Assembly: GCA_964429075.1 (NCBI GenBank)
Contig: CAYSBA010000112.1
Coordinates: 1 to 5,308, forward strand
DNA length: 5,308 nucleotides
From: CAYSBA01 sp964429075 [NCBI: uncultured bacterium]
GTDB lineage: Bacteria; CAYSBA01
Reading direction: 5' to 3'
The position numbers were made by a program, and so were the translations under genes. Under the pieces are notes generated by a model. The model saw nothing but the letters and a program-made list of their open reading frames with translations. It did no database searches and was not told where the DNA came from. Positions 1 through 5,308 of this stretch are shown in pieces (the first letter of the stretch is position 1; the number at the start of each line of letters is the position of its first letter).

Positions 1-96
1 CATCTAACCTATGTTACTTCTAAAGAAATTTTGTTACTTAATTCTGCAAAATCACCTTTTCATCTATGTCTATTTGACTTGATATATAAAGAGTAA
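1..96 (+). CDS. possible C-terminal end of an upstream gene (partial)
   Basis: Frame 1 is open from the left edge to a TAA at 94-96, giving 31 codons that end in LFDLIYKE. The other two forward frames carry stops early (TAA at 5-7, 21-23 and 39-41). The peptide mixes hydrophobic and charged residues as a real protein tail would, but in DNA this A+T-rich a 31-codon open stretch can arise by chance, and I recognise no family. If real, the gene would end 15 bases before surE and would contain the -35 box of the surE promoter in its last codons. This is a weak call. Confidence 0.3.
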   Translation, partial: HLTYVTSKEILLLNSAKSPFHLCLFDLIYKE

Positions 97-102
97 TATA
101 TT
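74..102 (+). promoter_or_regulatory. sigma70-type promoter for surE
   Basis: TTGACT at 74-79 (5 of 6 to the TTGACA consensus) is followed after exactly 17 bases by TATATT at 97-102 (5 of 6 to TATAAT). Transcription would be expected to begin about 7 bases beyond the -10 box, near 109-110, only 2-3 bases before the surE ATG. This would drive surE and the overlapping membrane protein gene. A second TATAAA at 85-90 has no good -35 partner. Confidence 0.6.
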
Positions 103-111
103 GACTGTACT

Positions 112-888
112 ATGAAGATACTGCTAACAAACGATGATGGCCCAAATTCTGAACATCTCTGGCTGATGCGTGATTTTCTAATAAGGCTTGGAGATGTAAC
201 AACAGTAATCCCCGAACTTGAAAGAAGCGGAAGTTCGCAGGCAATATCTTTAAGAAACCCACTGAGAATAAATCAACTTATTGGCAGAGGCAAGAATGTC
301 TACACTGTAGATGGAAATCCTGTCGATTGTGTTTATATTGCACTCGGATTTCTGTTCTCCAGTCCTCCTGATCTTATTGTATCTGGCCTTAATCCAGGTC
401 CAAACATAGGTATTGATGTTAATTATTCAGGGACAGTTGGAGCAGCTCTTGAGGGAGCAATCCATGATATCCCCTCATTTTCAGTCTCCTATGCAACCAA
501 CAGGAATATTAGTGAGATTTCGCAAAATGTATTAAACGAATGTATATCTATTATAAAACTGCTGTACAACAAATACAAAAAAAAAGGAATTGCGTTCAAC
601 ATCAATCTCCCTGACATCAAAGCACCCAAGGGGATTAAATTTACAAGACTCGGTGGTAAGAGATACAGAACAACTGTAGTAGAAAAGAAGGATCCAAGAG
701 GTAGAAAATATTACTGGATAGATGGTCAGGAAATTGGTCACAGAATCTACCCTGACGCAGATGACGCCCTTCTTTTTGATGGCTATATCACCATAACCCC
801 ACTGAGCATAAACAGAACCGATACAGAAACATTAAAAAGACTCAAAGATATGAATACAGGGACTCTGCTTAATGAACAACTTAATTGA
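112..888 (+). CDS. surE: 5'/3'-nucleotidase SurE
   Basis: SurE is a cytoplasmic, divalent-metal-dependent phosphatase that removes phosphate from nucleoside 5'- and 3'-monophosphates; some members also act on short polyphosphate. The protein has 258 residues, the usual family length. The start MKILLTNDDG is the family N-terminus, so the ATG is secure. The metal ligands known from the family are visible as D8, D9, S39 (in PELERSGSS) and N94 (in SGLNPGPNIG), followed by the YSGTVGAALEG motif at 105-115. The C-terminal part has the family's DGYITITPL block, in which conserved SurE reads close to eGYvSiTPL. Residues 11-18 (PNSEHLWL) differ from the common NDDGxxAxGI form. No Shine-Dalgarno precedes the ATG. 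The gene overlaps the next one by 17 bases, implying cotranscription and probably translational coupling. Confidence 0.95.
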   Translation: MKILLTNDDGPNSEHLWLMRDFLIRLGDVTTVIPELERSGSSQAISLRNPLRINQLIGRGKNVYTVDGNPVDCVYIALGFLFSSPPDLIVSGLNPGPNIGIDVNYSGTVGAALEGAIHDIPSFSVSYATNRNISEISQNVLNECISIIKLLYNKYKKKGIAFNINLPDIKAPKGIKFTRLGGKRYRTTVVEKKDPRGRKYYWIDGQEIGHRIYPDADDALLFDGYITITPLSINRTDTETLKRLKDMNTGTLLNEQLN

Positions 889-1483
889 TCGTTTAAAGAG
901 ACTATACCACTGGACAATCTCCCTTGCCAAAAGTCGATATGCATCCTTAGCTCTGGCCGTTGTGGCCTTCTCAGAGGCCTCTTTTTTTATAATTCCGCCT
1001 GACGTTGTACTCCTTCCAATGTGTATAGCAAGACCAAAAAGATCACTCCTCTACGCATCTGTTGCCACACTTTTTTCTACACTTGGTGGTGTGGTTGGTT
1101 ATTTTATCGGTGCCTACCTTTTTAACTCAGTGGGACAATGGTTACTCGATGTATATCATCTACAGGATCATTTTGATACTGCAAAGGAAGTACTGTTACA
1201 CTATCAATTTTTTGCTATCTTTTTTGCTGCCCTTACCCCGATTCCCTATAAATTGCTGACAATCACTTCGGGCATCTTAGAATTTAATATACTAACAGTA
1301 ATATTTGCATCTTTGAGTGGCAGAGGGCTAAGATTCTTTACTATATCTGGTGTTGTCATGATACTTGGAGATGATGCAGAAGATTTTATAGATCGCAACT
1401 TTGAGAAGATAACCATTGCCCTTTTTGTCCTGTTAGTTGTCTTATATCTGTTTTTTAAAAAACTGCAGCTTTTCAATATTTGA
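872..1483 (+). CDS. YqaA/DedA-type (VTT/SNARE-associated) inner membrane protein
   Basis: This 203-residue multi-pass membrane protein resembles the YqaA branch (COG1238) of the DedA/VTT superfamily. DedA relatives help transport undecaprenyl phosphate and phospholipids; the role of the YqaA branch is unsettled. Hydrophobic segments lie at about 24-43, 58-85, 113-146, 150-166 and 180-197. Family-type features are the acidic and proline residues of SEASFFIIPPD (34-44), the glycine-rich GGVVGYFIG (72-80), the re-entrant-like TPIPYKLLTITSG (122-134) and SGRGLRFF (149-156). The two arginines of typical DedA proteins are absent from the TPIPYK loop, which fits YqaA-type members as I recall them. 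The ATG at 872 lies inside the end of surE and has AGGGA at 858-862 as ribosome binding site, 9 bases upstream. It is likely translated from the surE transcript. Confidence 0.85.
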   Translation: MNNLIDRLKRLYHWTISLAKSRYASLALAVVAFSEASFFIIPPDVVLLPMCIARPKRSLLYASVATLFSTLGGVVGYFIGAYLFNSVGQWLLDVYHLQDHFDTAKEVLLHYQFFAIFFAALTPIPYKLLTITSGILEFNILTVIFASLSGRGLRFFTISGVVMILGDDAEDFIDRNFEKITIALFVLLVVLYLFFKKLQLFNI

Positions 1484-1513
1484 CACCAACTCTTTTTTTG
1501 TGTTAGCAATAGC

Positions 1514-1519
1514 TATAAT
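1514..1519 (+). promoter_or_regulatory. candidate -10 box ahead of the thiolase-CoA transferase operon
   Basis: A perfect TATAAT lies in the 58-base gap between the membrane protein gene and the thiolase gene. A start about 7 bases downstream would give a leader of roughly 16 bases that still carries the GGGAGGG ribosome binding site. No convincing -35 is found 16-18 bases upstream. A TTGACA at 1480-1485 is present but 28 bases away, too far for a standard sigma70 promoter. The gap contains no terminator hairpin, so readthrough from surE is also possible. Confidence 0.35.
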
Positions 1520-1527
1520 CTTTTGTT

Positions 1528-1534
1528 GGGAGGG
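1528..1534 (+). promoter_or_regulatory. Shine-Dalgarno site fixing the thiolase start
   Basis: GGGAGGG sits 7 bases before the ATG at 1542. The reading frame is open further upstream, to a TTG at 1437 inside the preceding gene, but this site and the family N-terminus (MTKSVIVGAARTPIG) place the start at 1542. Confidence 0.85.
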
Positions 1535-1541
1535 TAAGATC

Positions 1542-2717
1542 ATGACAAAATCAGTAATAGTTGGAGCAGCAAGAACACCAATAGGAAGTTTTGGTGGAGC
1601 TCTCAGTAAAATTCCTGCCCCCAAGCTTGGATCAATCGCAATAAAGGCAGCAATTGAGAGGGCCGGGATCTCCAAAGATCAGGTTGATCAGGTCATAATG
1701 GGAAATGTGCTTACAGCTGGCGAAGGTCAGGCACCTGCAAGACAGGCTACAATCTTTGCTGGCCTCCCTGAATCAACCGGTGCTGTAACAATTAACAAGG
1801 TCTGTGGATCAGGTCTCTTCTCTGTCATGATGGCAGATATGATGATAAGGTGTGGTGAGGCTACTGTTGTTGTTGCAGGAGGTATGGAAAACATGAGTCA
1901 GGCTCCATATCTACTGGATAAGGCAAGATCAGGCTATCGCCTTGGACATGGTACCCTTGTAGACTCAATGATCAAAGATGGACTATGGGACGTCTATAAC
2001 GACTTTCACATGGGCAACGCAGCAGAATTGTGTAGCAGAGAGATGAATATCTCAAGACAGGAGCAGGATGAATTTGCCAAAGAGAGCTATTTAAGGTCTC
2101 AGAAGGCAATCAAAGAGGGACTTTTTGTTGACGAAATTGTCCCTGTAGAGGTCCCTCAGAAAAAGGGCGATCCTGTTGTAGTAGATACTGATGAAGAACC
2201 TATGAGAGGTAAGATTGAAAAGCTCCCGGCATTAAGACCTGCATTTGAAAAAGATGGCACTGTTACTGCAGGTAACGCATCAAGCATAAACGACGGAGCA
2301 GCTGCTGTGGTGGTGGTCTCTGAAGAGTTTGCAAAACAACATAATCTCCCTATACTTGCTACTATAGTTGGACACACAACACATTCTCAAAAGCCAGAAT
2401 GGTTCACAATAGCACCTGCTGGCGCTATCGAAAAACTTTTAAAAAGATTCAATCTATCAAAAGAAGAGATAGATCTATATGAGATCAATGAGGCCTTTAG
2501 CGTGGTCTCCTGCGCAGTAAATAAAAAGCTCGACCTCGATCCTTCAAAGGTAAATGTCCACGGTGGAGCAGTATCCCTTGGTCACCCAATTGGTGCAAGC
2601 GGGACGAGGATACTTGTAACACTCCTTTATGCCATGAAACGCTATGATAAGAAACGGGGCATTGCAAGCCTATGCATAGGAGGTGGAGAGGCAGTGGCAA
2701 TGCTTGTAGAAAGATAG
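1542..2717 (+). CDS. atoB: acetyl-CoA C-acetyltransferase (biosynthetic-type thiolase)
   Basis: This enzyme catalyses the reversible condensation of two acetyl-CoA to acetoacetyl-CoA and CoA. The 391 residues match the usual length of thiolase II enzymes. The nucleophilic cysteine is C88 in NKVCGSGLFSV; the C-terminal catalytic set is NEAF (316-319), H348 in SLGHPIGASG, and C378 in CIGGG. These positions nearly coincide with those of the Zoogloea enzyme (C89, H348, C378). GGMENMSQAPYLL (113-125) and the HMGNAAELC loop (156-164) are further family marks. The N-terminal VGAARTPIGSFGG is typical, which supports the ATG at 1542. The gene is followed after 16 bases by both subunits of a ketoacid CoA transferase, so its substrate is most likely acetoacetyl-CoA and not longer acyl-CoAs. 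The symbol is by function; thlA or phaA would be equivalent names. Confidence 0.95.
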   Translation: MTKSVIVGAARTPIGSFGGALSKIPAPKLGSIAIKAAIERAGISKDQVDQVIMGNVLTAGEGQAPARQATIFAGLPESTGAVTINKVCGSGLFSVMMADMMIRCGEATVVVAGGMENMSQAPYLLDKARSGYRLGHGTLVDSMIKDGLWDVYNDFHMGNAAELCSREMNISRQEQDEFAKESYLRSQKAIKEGLFVDEIVPVEVPQKKGDPVVVDTDEEPMRGKIEKLPALRPAFEKDGTVTAGNASSINDGAAAVVVVSEEFAKQHNLPILATIVGHTTHSQKPEWFTIAPAGAIEKLLKRFNLSKEEIDLYEINEAFSVVSCAVNKKLDLDPSKVNVHGGAVSLGHPIGASGTRILVTLLYAMKRYDKKRGIASLCIGGGEAVAMLVER

Positions 2718-2733
2718 AGTAGGAGGATAAAAC

Positions 2734-3432
2734 ATGAATAAGGTATTCAAAGATGCAAAAGAGGCCATCTTCGATGTAACAGATGGGGCAACTATTATGG
2801 TTGGTGGATTTGGCCTCTGTGGTAATCCAGAAAATCTAATTAAGGCTGTAAGAGATAAGGGAATCAAGAACCTTACGATAATCAGCAACAACTGTGGCAT
2901 CGATGACAAAGGTCTTGGTATACTGCTTCAGAGCAAGCAGGTAAAAAAGATGATATCTACATATGTCGGTGAAAACAAGGAATTTGAAAGGCAATTTTTG
3001 GCTGGCGAGCTTGAAGTTGAACTGATACCCCAGGGAACATTTGCAGAAAAGATCAGGGCAGGTGGTGCAGGTATTGGAGGATTCTATACCCCTACAGGTG
3101 TTGGCACAGTAAGGGAGGAAGTATGTGAAAAGAGGATAATCAACGGTAAAGAATACCTTCTTGAATATCCACTAACTGCCGATTTTGCCTTTGTTAAGGC
3201 ATACATTGGAGATAAAATGGGGAATCTCGTATATAGAAAGACTGCAAGGAATTTTAATCCAATGATGGCCATGGCCGGTAAGATAACAATTGCAGAGGTA
3301 GAGATCCTTGTAGAACCAGGAGAGATAGATCCAGATCACATACACACACCAGGTATTTTTGTTCAAAGGATATTTCAAGGAACTGACTATGAAAAACCTA
3401 TAGAACAACTTACAACAAGGCCAAGACCCTGA
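2734..3432 (+). CDS. scoA: succinyl-CoA:3-ketoacid CoA transferase subunit A
   Basis: This is the alpha subunit of a family I CoA transferase that moves CoA between succinate (or another short acid) and acetoacetate. The 232 residues match the family. [16 protein letters not shown] (17-32) fits the classic CoA-transferase signature 1. The run from [12 protein letters not shown] (51-62) through [11 protein letters not shown] (75-85), [11 protein letters not shown] (92-102) and [19 protein letters not shown] (107-125) is close to the SCOT/ScoA branch, more than to the AtoD branch. ARNFNP (171-176) and [10 protein letters not shown] (199-208) are also ScoA-like. AGGAGG at 2721-2726 lies 7 bases before the ATG. 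The subunit is inactive without subunit B, encoded next. The true CoA donor (succinyl-CoA or acetyl-CoA) cannot be read from the sequence. Confidence 0.93.
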   Translation: MNKVFKDAKEAIFDVTDGATIMVGGFGLCGNPENLIKAVRDKGIKNLTIISNNCGIDDKGLGILLQSKQVKKMISTYVGENKEFERQFLAGELEVELIPQGTFAEKIRAGGAGIGGFYTPTGVGTVREEVCEKRIINGKEYLLEYPLTADFAFVKAYIGDKMGNLVYRKTARNFNPMMAMAGKITIAEVEILVEPGEIDPDHIHTPGIFVQRIFQGTDYEKPIEQLTTRPRP

Positions 3433-3442
3433 ATAGTAAGGT

Positions 3443-3447
3443 GGAGG
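3443..3447 (+). promoter_or_regulatory. Shine-Dalgarno site fixing the scoB start
   Basis: GGAGG lies 5 bases before the ATG at 3453. An in-frame GTG at 3441 would add four residues but overlaps this site, so it cannot sensibly be the start. Confidence 0.85.
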
Positions 3448-3452
3448 ATACA

Positions 3453-4109
3453 ATGCCATTAAGTAGAGAACAGATCGTAAAAAGGGCTGCTAAGGAACTT
3501 AAAGATGGCTACTATGTAAACCTTGGAATAGGGATGCCTACCCTTGTGTCAAATTACATCCCGGAAGGTATGACCGTCATCTTGCATTCAGAAAATGGTA
3601 TGCTTGGTGTAGGACCCTTCCCTTATGAAGGCGATGAGGATCCGGATCTGATCAACGCCGGTAAGCAGACCGTTACAGAACTACCTGGTGCCTGTTATTT
3701 CTCCAGTGCTGACTCCTTTGCAATGATACGTGGTGGACATATCGATGTATCAATCCTTGGTGCAATGCAGGTATCAGAAAAGGGAGACATTGCCAACTGG
3801 ATGATCCCTGGCAAGATGGTAAAGGGGATGGGTGGCGCTATGGACCTTGTGAGTGGTGCAAAACGTGTTATAGTAACAATGACACATGTATCAAAGAAGG
3901 GCGATAAAAAGATACTCAAAGAATGCACACTGCCACTAACAGGTAAAGGAGTTGTAGATCTGATCATAACAGATTATGCTGTGATTAAGGTCACAGAAAA
4001 AGGACTACTTCTACTCGAAAAGGCTCCGGACCTTACCGTAGAGGATATCCAGAAGGCAACAGAACCACATCTTATGGTAGCAGAAGATCTCAAGGATATA
4101 GAGGTCTGA
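3453..4109 (+). CDS. scoB: succinyl-CoA:3-ketoacid CoA transferase subunit B
   Basis: This is the beta subunit of the family I CoA transferase and carries the catalytic glutamate that forms the glutamyl-CoA thioester. From the ATG at 3453 it has 218 residues, a normal length. The catalytic residue is E47 in LHSENGMLG (44-52), which matches CoA-transferase signature 2. Other family blocks are [11 protein letters not shown] (22-32), the [20 protein letters not shown] region around residue 100, and [19 protein letters not shown] shortly after it. The gap to scoA is 20 bases and carries a strong ribosome binding site. With the upstream thiolase the operon links acetoacetate with acetyl-CoA. In anaerobes such a set can serve ketone, butyrate or acetone-derived acetoacetate use, or balance succinyl-CoA with acetate metabolism; which applies here is not visible. 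Confidence 0.94.
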   Translation: MPLSREQIVKRAAKELKDGYYVNLGIGMPTLVSNYIPEGMTVILHSENGMLGVGPFPYEGDEDPDLINAGKQTVTELPGACYFSSADSFAMIRGGHIDVSILGAMQVSEKGDIANWMIPGKMVKGMGGAMDLVSGAKRVIVTMTHVSKKGDKKILKECTLPLTGKGVVDLIITDYAVIKVTEKGLLLLEKAPDLTVEDIQKATEPHLMVAEDLKDIEV

Positions 4110-4120
4110 ACCTACAGCAC

Positions 4121-4837
4121 TTGCAGCTCAACAAATATATAAATATTTTTATCGAGGGAGAGTTAGATTGTTTGAGTTCTCTCTCCCTCATCTTTAAAAA
4201 AAATGGATTTGATTTAACTGTAACACATCTTAGAGATTGCATTAAACCTTCTTACGAAACTCTCCTCTTTTTTTCTAAAAATCGCATAATCGATCCCATA
4301 AAAGGCAGATTAAACAAAAAACCCTTCCCAGTAGAGATTGAAATAGAAAAGGATATCTTTATTGGAAATCTTGAGGATACAGCACTTTATGATGGCTCTG
4401 GACTTATGGTCCTTTACTCTGAGCTGCTGGAAAAGATCGATCATGCAGATTCTATAAAGGTAATAATTACAAATAGATATTTAGCCACACCAGATCCTTC
4501 TGGTAAATACCACATAAGATACGGGGTATACGGTGATATTGGCATAATATCTACAAAGGGTATTATCTACGGGCCTGCAAGACCAAGAGAGTATTATACA
4601 GGCAAGATTACACAGGATATAGACTTTCTAAGAGAAAAAGATCCAAGACTGCCGATTGCACTCTTTTGGTTCGTACTTATGCAACAGCGTTTTGTTGTTC
4701 TCGGTCATCCTTTTTGCAGGACAAAAGGTTGTGTATTCTTCAATCCGCACTGGCAGATTGATCTTATTAAATCACAGATCAATGGAAAACCCTGCAGGAG
4801 CTGCTCTTTATCTTTAAATCTTGATGTAACTATTTAA
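4121..4837 (+). CDS. DUF6775-like protein, divergent archaemetzincin relative without HExxH
   Basis: The function is unknown. The 238 residues resemble the DUF6775 family as I recall it: DGSGLMVLY (91-99), VIITNRYLATPDPSGKYHIR (114-133), GIISTKGIIYGPARPREYY (141-159) and GHPFCRTKGCVFFNPHWQ (195-212). The order of parts also follows archaemetzincins: a strand with an ITNRYL-type motif, a G-rich strand, an IIST/viS strand, a helix, then a Cys4 site. The cysteines are C199-x4-C204-x20-C225-x2-C228, against C-x4-C-x17-C-x2-C in archaemetzincin. Where archaemetzincin has the HExxH helix just before the first Cys, this protein reads QQRFV (188-192), so zinc-protease activity is unlikely by that mechanism. 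No signal peptide or membrane segment is seen. The start is a TTG without a clear Shine-Dalgarno, 11 bases after scoB. No ATG or GTG lies nearby in frame, and the first strand (NKYINIFI) matches where the family begins. Confidence 0.65.
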   Translation: MQLNKYINIFIEGELDCLSSLSLIFKKNGFDLTVTHLRDCIKPSYETLLFFSKNRIIDPIKGRLNKKPFPVEIEIEKDIFIGNLEDTALYDGSGLMVLYSELLEKIDHADSIKVIITNRYLATPDPSGKYHIRYGVYGDIGIISTKGIIYGPARPREYYTGKITQDIDFLREKDPRLPIALFWFVLMQQRFVVLGHPFCRTKGCVFFNPHWQIDLIKSQINGKPCRSCSLSLNLDVTI

Positions 4838-5308
4838 ATAATGCCTGCAGAGCTTGACTTTACCCAGCCAACCAGACCTGAATAGAGCTTTACCTTTATC
4901 CAGCCATCCTTTGTTCGTTGCACAACAAAACCTGTGCCATCGTGTAAGACATGGATTGTCCTGGATACACTGTCTGGCCCCTCTTTAAGATCGGCCATCT
5001 TCTCAATTATAAATCCTTTTTTCGTAGAATCAACGAAACGAAACCTCATATAAATCATACTACCCATAAAAAGAGAAATTACTATTAAAATTACTACAGG
5101 TATGTTCAGCTGAGAAAGCTCCCTTTTTAAGATTATTTTTATTGACAACAAAAGAAAGATACCACAGAATGCTATAATAAATATGATGTTAAAAAAGACT
5201 GTACCTGCTGGTTTGAGAAATTTCTTTAAAAGACTTACATCTTCTTGTTCTATTTTCTGAGAGGTCTCATCAAGATCTTTGATCCTGAGCTCTTCCGCTA
5301 CTCTGTAG
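4834..5308 (-). CDS. membrane protein with C-terminal bacterial SH3 domain, BatE-like (partial, N-terminus outside window)
   Basis: Only the C-terminal 157 residues are visible. The frame is open to the window edge, so the TTG at 5151 is internal and not a start. In order: a charged, probably helical stretch (1-32), membrane segment 1 (about 36-56), a short basic loop, membrane segment 2 (about 69-86), then an SH3b domain (about 98-153). The domain has ADLKEGPD, corresponding to the usual LNVRSGPS; HDGTGFVV; GWIKVKL; and GLVGWVKSS. Two membrane helices followed by SH3b at the C-terminus is the layout of BatE-type proteins, whose N-terminal part is TPR repeats and which are encoded with MoxR and von Willebrand A-domain proteins. 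The SH3 domain would face the periplasm if both helices cross and the N-terminal part is periplasmic too. The BatE assignment rests on architecture only; other TPR-SH3 proteins are possible. Confidence 0.75.
   Translation of the reverse strand, partial: YRVAEELRIKDLDETSQKIEQEDVSLLKKFLKPAGTVFFNIIFIIAFCGIFLLLSIKIILKRELSQLNIPVVILIVISLFMGSMIYMRFRFVDSTKKGFIIEKMADLKEGPDSVSRTIHVLHDGTGFVVQRTKDGWIKVKLYSGLVGWVKSSSAGII

Noticed and set aside
1455-1475. Near-palindrome A-run, CTGCAG, T-run as a terminator
   Set aside because: It has no loop, lies inside the coding region, and the following sequence is not a terminator-type T tract directly after a GC-rich stem.
1480-1508. TTGACA at 1480-1485 as the -35 of a thiolase promoter
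   Set aside because: The good TATAAT is 28 bases downstream, and the sequence at normal spacing (around 1502-1509) matches a -10 box poorly.
1437-1541. N-terminal extension of the thiolase from a TTG at 1437
   Set aside because: It overlaps the end of the membrane protein gene, matches no thiolase N-terminus, and a strong ribosome binding site marks the ATG at 1542.
2156-2377. Antisense open frames within the thiolase and other genes
   Set aside because: They lie opposite strongly conserved coding sequence, have no plausible start signals, and translate to low-complexity shadow sequence.
3441-3452. GTG start for scoB at 3441
   Set aside because: The GTG overlaps the Shine-Dalgarno site that serves the ATG at 3453, and MPLSREQIV is a typical family start.
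4834-5151. A complete 105-residue protein starting at TTG 5151
   Set aside because: The frame continues open to the window edge, and the first membrane segment (encoded by about 5140-5202) extends upstream of this codon.

Overview
The window is an A+T-rich bacterial segment holding five complete genes on the + strand, the end of a sixth gene on the - strand that runs off the right edge, and possibly the last codons of a seventh at the left edge. Arg is mostly AGA/AGG and ATA is common for Ile. A SurE phosphatase, a YqaA/DedA-type membrane protein, a thiolase with a two-subunit ketoacid CoA transferase, and a TPR-SH3 (BatE-like) membrane protein tail would fit a Gram-negative anaerobe, perhaps of the Desulfobacterota/Deferribacterota type. 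That is an inference from gene content and codon use; there is no taxonomic marker here.

Left block (1-1483): a possible C-terminal fragment of an upstream gene (1-96), a good sigma70-type promoter (-35 at 74-79, -10 at 97-102), surE (112-888), and a DedA/VTT membrane protein gene (872-1483) that overlaps surE by 17 bases. The -10 box ends only 9 bases before the surE ATG and no Shine-Dalgarno is present, so surE looks leaderless or nearly so.

Middle block (1484-4109): a 58-base gap containing a perfect TATAAT but no good -35, then acetyl-CoA acetyltransferase (1542-2717) and both subunits of a SCOT-type 3-oxoacid CoA transferase (scoA 2734-3432, scoB 3453-4109). All three have strong Shine-Dalgarno sites and gaps of 16-20 bases, so they form an operon. 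Together they interconvert acetoacetate, acetoacetyl-CoA and acetyl-CoA at the expense of succinyl-CoA (or another CoA donor): acetoacetate is activated and then cleaved to two acetyl-CoA, or the reverse.

Right block (4110-5308): a 238-residue protein with a TTG start, 11 bases after scoB, resembles the DUF6775 family as I remember it. It looks like a divergent archaemetzincin in which the Cys4 zinc-site spacing (C-x4-C-x20-C-x2-C) is kept while the HExxH catalytic helix is lost. Its stop codon overlaps the stop of the convergent - strand gene in a shared TTAA, with no room for a terminator between them. The - strand gene encodes two membrane segments and a C-terminal bacterial SH3 domain.

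The most interesting item is the degenerate archaemetzincin-like protein at the end of a ketone-body metabolism operon. Nothing mobile, no CRISPR array and no RNA gene was seen.
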